From contig NZ_CP134867.1 in NCBI RefSeq assembly GCF_031954525.1, positions 4,278,001-4,342,000 on the forward strand: a DNA stretch of 64,000 bases, written 5' to 3'. The notes below the pieces were generated by a model. It was not told where the DNA came from. It did not search any database and saw only the letters and a program-made list of their open reading frames with translations. Both the position numbers and the translations under genes were made by a program. Shown here piece after piece: positions 28,605-36,930 of the stretch. Source of the stretch: Dyella sp. BiH032 (lineage in GTDB: Bacteria; Pseudomonadota; Gammaproteobacteria; Xanthomonadales; Rhodanobacteraceae). The number at the start of each line of letters is the position of its first letter. Positions within the stretch are counted from its first letter, which is position 1.

Positions 28605-30917
28605 ATGAGGCAAGCACATCGCACACGCGGCCTGGCCTTCCTCGTTGTGACGGGGATGCTGGCCGCGGGCGCTGCGCAGGCCAGCGACGATGGTTTCGTG
28701 CTCGAAGCCGGCTGGAAGGACCTGGAGGCCTATTTCCCCGGCCAGCTCGGCAACGGCTACGTCTCCACGCTCACTTCGCCGCGCGGTACCGAAGGCAGCG
28801 TGGCCTATATGACGGCGTTCGTGGACCGCGCGCCCGGCGACGTCTCGCGTCCGGCCGCCATTCCCGGTTGGACCGGCATCGACTACAGCGCCGGCCCGTC
28901 GCGCGACGGCACGCACTGGCTGAACCGGGTCGGCATGAGCACCGCGCGTTTCGCCGACTACTCGCAACGCCTGGACATGCGCGAAGGCACATTGACCACC
29001 CGGTACCGCTACCGGGACGGCGAACGCACCACCGGCGTGGAAGTGACGACGCTGGTCAGCATGGCCGCGCCGCACCTGGCCGCCAGCCGGCTGGTGATCG
29101 CGCCGGCGTTCGATGGCGAGGTGCGTCTCTCCTTCGCGCTCGACCTGTGGGCGCCCAGCGCGCCACGCTTCGCACTGGGCGAGCTGGATGGGCCGCAGTT
29201 CGAGGACGCGCTGTTCGCGCACAACCTCAAGCTCGCCGCGGCGCCGCCGGACGTGCCCGACCGCGCCGCCATCTGGTACCACGGCGACACGCGGGTGCAG
29301 CACGCCGACGGCGACGTCCAGACCATGACGCTCTGGCTCGACGGCCGCGCCGAGCATGGCGCGCGCATGGCGCAGGCCGTCGCCGTCGCGTTGCCGCCGG
29401 GACTGCACCCGAACCGCGCCTGGCTTCGCCACGACGACTACAAGCTGTCGCTCGAACTGGCCGTGCCCGTGCAGCGCGGACAGCGCTACGCCTTTACCAA
29501 GTTCGTCGCCGTCTCGCGCGACGGCTGGGGCGGCGACGCAAAGGCGGACCGCGCGCTCGCCACGGCGGCACGCGACGCCGGCTTCGATGCCTTGCTGGCG
29601 GCGCAGCGCGACGCGTGGCGCGGGCTGTGGCGGTCGGACATCGTGATCGATGGCGATCCGCAGGCCCAGCGCCTGGTGCGCTCCGACCTGTACTACCTGC
29701 TGATCAACGCCGCGCCGGGCACATCCTGGCCGATCGGCGCCTGCGGCATGACGCCGGGCTATACCGGCCACGTCTTCTGGGACAGCGATGCCTGGGTGTT
29801 CCCCGCGCTGCTCCTGCTGCATCCCGCGCACGCGCGTCCACTCGTGCAGTTCCGCAGCCGCACGCTGCCTCAGGCGCTCAGGCGCGCGGGCGAACGCGGC
29901 CTCGCCGGCGCGATGTACCCGTGGGAGGCGGACCCCGACGACGGCAGCTCGCAGACGCCGCATTTCGCCCAGGTGCTGGATGAGCGCGAGATCCACGTCA
30001 ACGCGGACGTCGCCATCGCGCAATGGCAGTACTACCTGGCGACGGGCGACGCCGATTGGCTGAAGCGCGACGGCTGGCCGGTGATCCGCGCCGTCGCGGC
30101 GTTCTGGGCCAGCCGCGCGACGGCCGTGCCGAGCACCTCGGCGTATGCGATCGAGCACGTCACCTCCGTCGATGAGGATTACAACGACGTGCCGAACGAC
30201 ACGTTCACCAATGCCGCCGCGGCCAAGGCGCTGCGCATCGCCACGCGCGCGGCGGCGCTCGTCGGCGAACCGGCCGATCCGCGCTGGAACGCGATCGCCG
30301 ATGGCCTCGTGCTGCCGTTCGACCAGCGCGCAGGGCATCACCTCGACTTCGACGCTTCGGTCCCGCATGACCGCGATACCTGGGGCGGCAGCTCGCTGCC
30401 GATGCTGAGCCTGCCCTTGCTGGACCTGCCGATGGACGCCACCGTGCGCCAGCGCAACTACGACTACGCCATGCGTTCGATCGAACGCTCCAGCCACGAT
30501 GCCAACAGCATGGGCTTCGCTCCGCTCTCCATCGCGGCGGCCACGGCGGGCGACGGCCGCACCGCATCCGAGTGGTTCCTGCGCAATCTGCACACCGGCG
30601 TGGCGAAGCCGCCGTTCAACGTGCGCAGCGAGACGGCCAGCAACAACACCGGTTATTTCGCCGCCGCCAGCGGCGGCATGCTGCAGAACATCGTGTTCGG
30701 CTTCACCGGCCTGCGCATCCGGGACGACGGGCTGGTGGCCGCGTACCCGCCGATGCTCCCTTCCGGATGGCGCCGCTTCACCCTGAAGAACGTTTCCTTC
30801 CGCGGCGAACACATGGACGTCACCGTGGAGCCGGATGCTCAGGGCAAGCCGCGCCTGCTGCGCCGCCCTAGCGCCACCGGCGCCAACGACTCCCCCGAAG
30901 CGAGGACCCTGCCATGA
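28605..30917 (+). CDS. Secreted GH65-family glycoside hydrolase (second, tandem paralogue)
   Basis: 770 residues; signal peptide MRQAHRTRGLAFLVVTGMLA to about AQA. It parallels the preceding gene throughout: DLEAYFPGQLGNGYVSTLTS, GHVFWDSDAWVFPALLLLHP (Trp392-Asp393), YPWEADPDDG, HVTSVDEDYNDVPNDTFTN (Glu524; Pro to Val before the Asp-Glu pair) and FNVRSETASNNTGY (Glu676). This points to tandem duplication followed by divergence, perhaps to a different linkage or chain length. Its TGA overlaps the trehalase ATG as ATGA. Confidence 0.85.
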   Translation: MRQAHRTRGLAFLVVTGMLAAGAAQASDDGFVLEAGWKDLEAYFPGQLGNGYVSTLTSPRGTEGSVAYMTAFVDRAPGDVSRPAAIPGWTGIDYSAGPSRDGTHWLNRVGMSTARFADYSQRLDMREGTLTTRYRYRDGERTTGVEVTTLVSMAAPHLAASRLVIAPAFDGEVRLSFALDLWAPSAPRFALGELDGPQFEDALFAHNLKLAAAPPDVPDRAAIWYHGDTRVQHADGDVQTMTLWLDGRAEHGARMAQAVAVALPPGLHPNRAWLRHDDYKLSLELAVPVQRGQRYAFTKFVAVSRDGWGGDAKADRALATAARDAGFDALLAAQRDAWRGLWRSDIVIDGDPQAQRLVRSDLYYLLINAAPGTSWPIGACGMTPGYTGHVFWDSDAWVFPALLLLHPAHARPLVQFRSRTLPQALRRAGERGLAGAMYPWEADPDDGSSQTPHFAQVLDEREIHVNADVAIAQWQYYLATGDADWLKRDGWPVIRAVAAFWASRATAVPSTSAYAIEHVTSVDEDYNDVPNDTFTNAAAAKALRIATRAAALVGEPADPRWNAIADGLVLPFDQRAGHHLDFDASVPHDRDTWGGSSLPMLSLPLLDLPMDATVRQRNYDYAMRSIERSSHDANSMGFAPLSIAAATAGDGRTASEWFLRNLHTGVAKPPFNVRSETASNNTGYFAAASGGMLQNIVFGFTGLRIRDDGLVAAYPPMLPSGWRRFTLKNVSFRGEHMDVTVEPDAQGKPRLLRRPSATGANDSPEARTLP

Positions 30918-32608
30918 CCCATCCCTCCCGTCTCCGCCTTCCGCTGCGCCTCACCGCGCTCTTCACCGCCCTCGCCGTGGCCGCTTCCGCCCATGCGGCC
31001 ACGCCGGACCCCGCGAAGACGCGCGCGTACATCGACAAGGCCTGGACCACGCTCACCCGCACGCAGGACCAATGCAGCGCGCTGGGCGATCCGAAGATTG
31101 CAACGCATCCGGTGCTCTACGTGCCGGCGCGCATGGCCGTGCCGGCGGCACTAGTGGAGACCGGCAAGCGCTGTGGCGTGGAGATCCGCCCGCTGCCGCG
31201 CGCGATCGAGCGGCTGGGCGACATCGACGCGACGAAGCTGCCCGCGCAGGGCCTGCTCTACCTGCCGCATCCCTACGTGGTGCCCGGCGGTTTCTTCAAC
31301 GAGATGTACGGCTGGGACAGCTACTTCATCGTGCTGGGCCTGGCCGCCGATCAGCGCGGCAAGCTGGCGCGCGACATGGTGGACAACGCGCTGTTCGAGG
31401 TCGAGTACTACGGCGCGGTGCTCAACGCCAACCGCACGTACTACCTCAGCCGCTCGCAGCCGCCCTTCCTCACGGCGATGATGAAGACGGTGCTCGACGA
31501 TCCCGACGCCTTCGCGGGCGATGCGCAGCGCAACGAGTGGCTGACGCACGCCTATCCGCTGGCCGTGCGCAACCACGACATCTGGACGCGCGAGGAGCAC
31601 CAAGCCGGCGACACCGGCCTGGCACGCTACTACGACCTGGGCGACGGACCGGTGCTGGAGGCGCAGAACAGCGAGGACTTCTACCTCAAGGTGATCAAGT
31701 GGCTGCGCGCCCACCCCAAGGACGACCCCGGCTATCTGCTGAAGGGCGCGAAGGAACCCGACGACGCGGAAGCCGCACGCCTGAAGAAGGCAAGCTGCGA
31801 CGTGCGCGCCTCCAAGGTGTGCCTGGGCAACTGGTACGACGGCTATCGCCTGACCGCCGACTACTACCATGGCGACCGCGCCATGCGCGAATCCGGCTAC
31901 GACACCAACTTCCACTTCGGCCCCTTCGGCGGCTCGACCCATCACTACGCCTCGGTGGACCTCAACAGCCTGCTCTACCGCTACGAGCTGGACCTGGCGG
32001 AGTTCGCCAAGCGCCTGGGCAAGAACGACGAGGCGCAGCGCTGGACGCAAGCCGCCGCTGCGCGCAAGGCGGCGATGGACAAATACCTGTGGCAGCCCGA
32101 GGAAGGGATGTACCGCGACTACGATTTCGTCGCGAAGAAGCCTTCGCCTTATCCGTACATCAACACGTTCTATCCGCTATGGGCCGGCGCCGCCTCGCCG
32201 CAGCAGGCCGCGGCGGTGCGCGGCAAGCTCGCCATCTTCGAGCGCCGCGGCGGCCTGTCCATGGACAACCAGCCCAGCGGCGTGCAGTGGAACGATCCAT
32301 TCGGCTGGGCGCCGACCAACTGGCTGGCGGTGAAGGGCCTGGACGACTACGGCTTCCACGACGACGCGCGCCGCCTTGCCGGCAAGTTCGCCGCGACGGT
32401 CGACCGCGGTCTCGCCGACGACGGCACCATCCGCGAGAAATACAACATGGCTACCGGCAACGCCGACGTGAAAGTCACCGCCGGCTATACCGAGAACGTG
32501 ATCGGCTTCGGCTGGACCAACGGCGTGTACCTGAAACTGCAGGAGATCCTGCAGAAGCAAGGCACGACGCCGGCGAAGAAGCCGCGCGCCACCGAAACCG
32601 CGAAGTGA
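30914..32608 (+). CDS. treA: Periplasmic alpha,alpha-trehalase (GH37)
   Basis: 564 residues with signal peptide (cleavage after AHA). It hydrolyses trehalose to two glucoses. Both GH37 signatures are present: PGGFFNEMYGWDSYFI and QWNDPFGWAPTNW. The catalytic acid is likely the Asp in SGYDTNFHFG and the base the Glu in REKYNM. Length matches periplasmic TreA. It is translationally coupled to the second GH65 gene (4-nt overlap), so it belongs to the same transcript. Confidence 0.95.
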   Translation: MTHPSRLRLPLRLTALFTALAVAASAHAATPDPAKTRAYIDKAWTTLTRTQDQCSALGDPKIATHPVLYVPARMAVPAALVETGKRCGVEIRPLPRAIERLGDIDATKLPAQGLLYLPHPYVVPGGFFNEMYGWDSYFIVLGLAADQRGKLARDMVDNALFEVEYYGAVLNANRTYYLSRSQPPFLTAMMKTVLDDPDAFAGDAQRNEWLTHAYPLAVRNHDIWTREEHQAGDTGLARYYDLGDGPVLEAQNSEDFYLKVIKWLRAHPKDDPGYLLKGAKEPDDAEAARLKKASCDVRASKVCLGNWYDGYRLTADYYHGDRAMRESGYDTNFHFGPFGGSTHHYASVDLNSLLYRYELDLAEFAKRLGKNDEAQRWTQAAAARKAAMDKYLWQPEEGMYRDYDFVAKKPSPYPYINTFYPLWAGAASPQQAAAVRGKLAIFERRGGLSMDNQPSGVQWNDPFGWAPTNWLAVKGLDDYGFHDDARRLAGKFAATVDRGLADDGTIREKYNMATGNADVKVTAGYTENVIGFGWTNGVYLKLQEILQKQGTTPAKKPRATETAK

Positions 32609-32658
32609 CCCGCCGCCGCCGGCCTCGCGCCGCCGGCCTCTTGCCGAGGATTCCCGCC

Positions 32659-33729
32659 ATGCGCATCGCCCGCTTCGTCCGCACTGTCGCGCCGCTGCTG
32701 TTTCTCGTGGGGCTTGCCGCCGCCCAGTCCGCCCCGCCCGATCCCGGTGCCGGGCCAGACGGCAGCGTGCCCATCGGCAGCGCAAGCGTGCCGTACTCGC
32801 GCTTCGCCTCGCCGGAGGCGCGCGCGTTCTTTCCGAAGATGCTCGCCGAAGGCGCCAAAGCGCCGCCGATCACCGCACCGATCGAGCAGAGCCGCGTCTT
32901 CTACGACCGCATGAACAGCGATCGTGCGGCGCGCATGGAGAAGCTCTATCCCGTGAAGATCGCCAGCACCCGGATCGCCGGGGTGCCCGTGGACGTGGTC
33001 GAACCCGCGCAGGGCATCGTCGCCGCCAACCGGCAGCGCGTGCTGATCAATCTTCACGGCGGCGCCTTCCTATGGGGCGCGCACAGCGGCGGACTGGTCG
33101 AAGCGATCCCGATCGCCGGCGTGGGCCGCGTAAAGGTCATCACGGTGGATTACCGGCAGGGCCCGGAACACGTGTTCCCCGCCGCCAGCGACGACGTGGT
33201 GGCGGTATATCGCGAACTGCTCAAGCAGTACAAACCCGCGAATGTCGGCATCTACGGCTGTTCGGCCGGCGGCGTGCTCACCGGCGAGACGGTGGCCAGG
33301 CTGATCCGCGACAAGCTGCCGGTGCCCGGCGCGATCGGCATGTTCTGCGCCGGGCTGACCCCGTTGGAGGGCGATTCGGCGTACATCGCGCCACCGCTCA
33401 ACGGCAAAGCGATTCCTCAGGCGCCGCTGAAGCTGGAAGACCTGCCCTACTTCAAGGGCGCGAGCGTCGCCGATCCCATGGTATTTCCGGCCAACTCGCC
33501 GCAAATCCTGGCGAAGTTCCCGCCCACGCTGCTGGTCTCCGGCACCCGGGACATGCTCATGAGCGCGGCGATTCAGAGCCAGACGCTGCTGGACCAGGCC
33601 GGCGTGGCCGTGGAACTGCGCCTGTGGGATGGCATGTGGCATTCCTTCTTTTCGGACCCGGAATTGCCCGAGTCGAAGGACGCCTACCGGGTGATTTGGC
33701 GCTTCTTCGACCGTCACCTGGGACACTGA
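32659..33729 (+). CDS. Secreted alpha/beta-hydrolase, hormone-sensitive-lipase-like esterase
   Basis: 356 residues with a signal peptide. The alpha/beta-hydrolase fold 3 (HSL/GDXG) pattern is seen: LINLHGGAFLWG supplies the oxyanion hole, GCSAGG the nucleophile Ser202 (Cys at the second position of the elbow is unusual), and the late VSGTRDML and DGMWHSF supply Asp and His. It lies 50 nt after the trehalase and is the last gene of the locus. It may remove acyl groups from acylated oligosaccharides, but this is a guess from context. Confidence 0.82.
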   Translation: MRIARFVRTVAPLLFLVGLAAAQSAPPDPGAGPDGSVPIGSASVPYSRFASPEARAFFPKMLAEGAKAPPITAPIEQSRVFYDRMNSDRAARMEKLYPVKIASTRIAGVPVDVVEPAQGIVAANRQRVLINLHGGAFLWGAHSGGLVEAIPIAGVGRVKVITVDYRQGPEHVFPAASDDVVAVYRELLKQYKPANVGIYGCSAGGVLTGETVARLIRDKLPVPGAIGMFCAGLTPLEGDSAYIAPPLNGKAIPQAPLKLEDLPYFKGASVADPMVFPANSPQILAKFPPTLLVSGTRDMLMSAAIQSQTLLDQAGVAVELRLWDGMWHSFFSDPELPESKDAYRVIWRFFDRHLGH

Positions 33730-33824
33730 CGCCAGCGGCGCCGATGCCAACCATGCTGCGGCGCCTTTGCCCCCTGGAGAAGCGACGGGTATCCTAGCTC
33801 GAACCTGAAGCCTCGCTTGACGAC

Positions 33825-35219
33825 ATGACCCAACAGACCGTCCTCGTCATCGACGACGAGCGCGACATCCGCGAACTGCTGACCATCACCCTGGGCCGCA
33901 TGGACCTGCAGGTGGATGCGGTCGGCACGGTGTCGGACGCGCGCCGCGCCCTGGAAGAGCGCACCTACGACCTCTGCTTCACCGACATGCGCCTGCCGGA
34001 CGGCAACGGCCACGAGGTGATCGAGCTCATCGCATCCAAATACCCGGACATGCCGGTGGCGATGATCACCGCCTACGGCAACGTCGACGCGGCGGTGAGC
34101 GCGCTGAAGGCCGGCGCGTTCGACTTCGTGTCCAAGCCGGTGGACATCCAGATGCTGCGCCAGCTGGTGCGCACCGCGCTGCGCCTGGCCGAGGAGAAGC
34201 GCGCCGGCGGCGCAACGAAGACGGCCAGCTCCAGCGACCGCCTGATCGGCGACTCGCCGGCCATGCAGCAGGTCCGCGCCACTATCGGCAAACTGGCGCG
34301 CAACCAGGCGCCGGTCTACATCGCGGGCGAATCCGGCGTCGGCAAGGAACTGGTCGCCCGCCTCATCCATGAGCAGGGGCCGCGCGCAGCCGGTCCGTTC
34401 GTGCCGGTGAACTGCGGTGCGATCCCGTCGGAACTGATGGAGAGCGAGTTCTTCGGCCACCGCAAGGGCAGCTTCACCGGCGCCGTGAGCGACAAGGAAG
34501 GCCTGTTCCAGGCCGCCAACGGCGGCACGCTGTTCCTCGACGAAGTGGCCGAGCTGCCCCTGCACATGCAGGTGAAGCTGTTGCGCGCGATCCAGGAAAA
34601 GGCCGTGCGCCCGATCGGTGCGCGCGAGGAGATCCCGGTCGACGTGCGCATCCTGTCGGCCACGCACAAGAATCTTGCCGCGCTGGTCGAACAGGGCCAG
34701 TTCCGCCAGGACCTGTTCTACCGCATCAACGTGATCGAACTGCGCGTGCCGCCGCTGCGCGAACGCCGCGGCGACGTACCGCTGCTGGCCGGCTACATCC
34801 TGCGCCAGCTCGCCACCAAGAGCGGCGGCAGCCCCGGCCGCCTGCTACCCGGCGCGCAGCAGGCGCTGGAGAGCTACGACTTCCCCGGCAACGTGCGCGA
34901 GCTGGAGAACATCCTCGAGCGCTCGATGGCGATGTGCGAAGGCGACCAGATCGACGTCGCCGACCTGATGCTGCCCCAGCGCACCCCACGCACCGAACCC
35001 GCCACCCCCGGCACACCCCCACCTCCCACCGCCGCCCCTCAGACCGCCGCCGCGCCGACCGCAGACGGAGGCCTGGACGACTACATCAGCAATATCGAAC
35101 GCACTGCCATCATCAAGGCGCTGGAAGAGTCCCGCTACAACAAGACCGCCGCCGCCAAGAAACTCGGCATCACCTTCCGGGCGCTGCGATACAAGCTGAA
35201 AAAGCTGGGGATCGACTGA
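33825..35219 (+). CDS. pilR: Sigma-54-dependent response regulator PilR
   Basis: A 464-residue NtrC-type regulator. Receiver domain with phospho-acceptor Asp54 (CFTDMRLPDG); AAA+ domain with Walker A GESGVGKE (168-175), the sigma-54 contact loop GSFTGA (215-220) and GGTLFLDEVAELP; a Pro/Ala/Thr-rich linker (about 385-415); and a Fis-type helix-turn-helix TAAAKKLGITFRALRYKLKK at the end, as in PilR. It should be the partner of PilS, which lies 16 kb upstream instead of next door. Confidence 0.93.
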   Translation: MTQQTVLVIDDERDIRELLTITLGRMDLQVDAVGTVSDARRALEERTYDLCFTDMRLPDGNGHEVIELIASKYPDMPVAMITAYGNVDAAVSALKAGAFDFVSKPVDIQMLRQLVRTALRLAEEKRAGGATKTASSSDRLIGDSPAMQQVRATIGKLARNQAPVYIAGESGVGKELVARLIHEQGPRAAGPFVPVNCGAIPSELMESEFFGHRKGSFTGAVSDKEGLFQAANGGTLFLDEVAELPLHMQVKLLRAIQEKAVRPIGAREEIPVDVRILSATHKNLAALVEQGQFRQDLFYRINVIELRVPPLRERRGDVPLLAGYILRQLATKSGGSPGRLLPGAQQALESYDFPGNVRELENILERSMAMCEGDQIDVADLMLPQRTPRTEPATPGTPPPPTAAPQTAAAPTADGGLDDYISNIERTAIIKALEESRYNKTAAAKKLGITFRALRYKLKKLGID

Positions 35220-35227
35220 GCTACATG

Positions 35228-35255
35228 GGGCCGGCTTTCGCCGGCCCTTTTGTTT
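35228..35255 (+). terminator. Rho-independent terminator of pilR
   Basis: An 8-bp perfect stem (GGGCCGGC) with a TTTC loop followed by TTTTGTTTT, 8 nt after the pilR stop. Confidence 0.92.
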
Positions 35256-35310
35256 TGGCGGCGCCTTAGCAAGCAGTTGGCCGATTTTTAGCAGCGTCTC
35301 CGCAAGCCCC

Positions 35311-35351
35311 GTCCCCTCATCCCGCCTTCTCCCCGGAGGGGAGAAGGAGAA
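35311..35351. repeat. CCCCGGAGGGG-type palindromic repeat
   Basis: CTTCTCCCCGGAGGGGAGAAG is nearly a perfect palindrome and resembles the block at 1245-1304. It is the first element of the pilR-lptG repeat mosaic. Confidence 0.5.
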
Positions 35352-35469
35352 GTGCTGTACCGAGGCAAGGACAAACAAGAGCGAGGCGAAGCCGATGCTC
35401 CGTCGTGCTCTTGATCTTCCGGGTTCCCTTCGCGGCGGTGAGGGCTGGACGATCAGGCCCGCGAAGCGG

Positions 35470-35526
35470 GGCGGGGGCAGGACGCCCCCGCCTTTTCGAT
35501 CAGGGCAGGGATGCCCTGTCGAAAAG
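35470..35526. repeat. Two adjacent hairpins in the pilR-lptG gap
   Basis: A 9-bp perfect stem (GGCGGGGGC, loop AGGAC, 35470-35492) is followed at once by a second hairpin, CTTTTCGA + CAGGGCA / TGCCCTG + TCGAAAAG (35492-35526), with one bulged base. The second is symmetrical on both strands. No gene uses either as an obvious terminator. Confidence 0.7.
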
Positions 35527-35599
35527 CCCGGCCAGCCCTCAACGCACCCGGAGCAGCGAAGGCTGCGGAGGGCGCCGCGCAGGGGGCCTTTTCTTCTTG

Positions 35600-35635
35600 G
35601 TTACTTCTTCTTTGGGCAAGCAAAGAAGAAGTAAC
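35600..35635. repeat. 15-bp perfect inverted repeat, REP-like
   Basis: GTTACTTCTTCTTTG and its exact complement flank a 6-nt loop. It is strikingly AT-rich for this genome. From general familiarity, motifs of this GTTACTT(C/T)TCTTTG type recur in xanthomonad intergenic regions; that is memory, not a search result. Confidence 0.7.
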
Positions 35636-35661
35636 TCGCTCTCCGGCAGGAGAGCGAAACC

Positions 35662-35680
35662 CTCGCCCCGCAGGGGCGAG
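35662..35680. repeat. 8-bp perfect hairpin CTCGCCCC/GGGGCGAG
   Basis: The loop is GCA. It is preceded by a smaller CTCTCC/GGAGAG hairpin (about 35640-35654) and followed near 35708 by a CCCGGCCTGCGCCGGAATGA stretch, a widespread proteobacterial intergenic repeat type. Together these fill the 570-bp gap, in which I see no credible gene. Confidence 0.6.
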
Positions 35681-35826
35681 ACAAGGCTGGCGACCACGTC
35701 GCACCGGTTCCCGGCCTGCGCCGGAATGACGAGGATGGGAGCGCGAGGCGATCGTCAGCGCCCGACGTTGGGGTTCGCGAGCTCACCCCAACCTACGTAG
35801 GTAACCGCGGCGCCAGCGCCGCCAAC

Positions 35827-36930
35827 CTAGCCGTGGCGCCGGAAATACAACCATGCCGCCACAGCAAGCAACACCGCCGGCAGCAAATTCGCCATCAAGG
35901 GCGGCACCCCATACACCGTGCCGAAATTCACCATCGCCTTCTGCAAGAAATACCAACCGATCGCCAGCAGAATACCGATGAACATCCGCTTCCCGAGGCC
36001 ACCCGAGCGCAACGCGCCGAACGCAAACGGCATCGCGCACAACACCAGCACCAGCACGTTCAACGGATACAGCGCACGCGTCCAGAACGCCACCGCGTAC
36101 ACGCCCGGGTTCTGATTGTTGGCTTCGAGATAGCGGATATTGCGCCGCAGATCGCGCATCGGCAGGTACTGCGGCTGGATCACCGACTGCTCCAGCACCT
36201 GCGGATTGAGGCTGGAATCCCATTGCTCCGTCGGGCTGACCTTGCTGTGCGTGCCGGCGTCGTCCAGCGTGGTGCTGCGCACCTCGCTCATGATCCAGTG
36301 GCGCCCGTCGTGCTCGGCGGTCTTGGCCCAGTCGAAGCGCGTGAGCTGGCCGTCCTTGCTCAGGGTGAACACGCGCACGTCCGCCAGCTGCACCGTACTG
36401 CGCTCGCCGCGCTGCTTGGCCATGGCGGCCTTGGCATTGATCACGCGATCGCCGTCGCGCGCCCACAGGCCGGTGTTGCCGGCCATGCCGATGTTGCTGG
36501 ACTTCATGCGCAGCTGCATGGCCTGCGCCTGGCGGTCGCCCCAGGGCGCGGCCGTCTCGCCAAGAATCACCACGCCCACGATCAATACCGCGACCACGCC
36601 GGCCGCGGAGGCGCCGATGCGCAATTTGGACATGCCGGCCGCGCGCAACGCAGTGAGTTCGCCGCTGGCGGCCAGGCCGCCGAGGCCGAGCAGGCCGCCG
36701 ATCAGCGCCGAATGGCCGAACATCTCGTACATGCGGCGCGGGAAGGTGACCAGGATGTAGACCACCGCGTTGTTGAGCGTGTAGCCGTTCTTGCCCACCG
36801 CACCGAGCTGGCGCAGGAACTGCAGCACGGCGTCGAGGCCGGTCAGCAGCAGCCACACGGTGAGCAGCGAGCCGAGGACCGTGGTGCCGATCAGCCAGTC
36901 GACGCGCTTGGGCCGAAGCGACAAGGCCAT
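35827..36930 (-). CDS. lptG: LPS export ABC transporter permease LptG
   Basis: A 367-residue inner-membrane permease of the LptB2FG complex, which extracts LPS and passes it to LptC-LptA. Three N-terminal helices with the conserved FPRRMYEMFGHSALIGGLLGLG, a periplasmic beta-jellyroll (about 140-265), then three C-terminal helices (LNVLVLVLCAMPFAFGALR). Its ATG overlaps the lptF stop as ATGA. Confidence 0.95.
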   Translation of the reverse strand: MALSLRPKRVDWLIGTTVLGSLLTVWLLLTGLDAVLQFLRQLGAVGKNGYTLNNAVVYILVTFPRRMYEMFGHSALIGGLLGLGGLAASGELTALRAAGMSKLRIGASAAGVVAVLIVGVVILGETAAPWGDRQAQAMQLRMKSSNIGMAGNTGLWARDGDRVINAKAAMAKQRGERSTVQLADVRVFTLSKDGQLTRFDWAKTAEHDGRHWIMSEVRSTTLDDAGTHSKVSPTEQWDSSLNPQVLEQSVIQPQYLPMRDLRRNIRYLEANNQNPGVYAVAFWTRALYPLNVLVLVLCAMPFAFGALRSGGLGKRMFIGILLAIGWYFLQKAMVNFGTVYGVPPLMANLLPAVLLAVAAWLYFRRHG

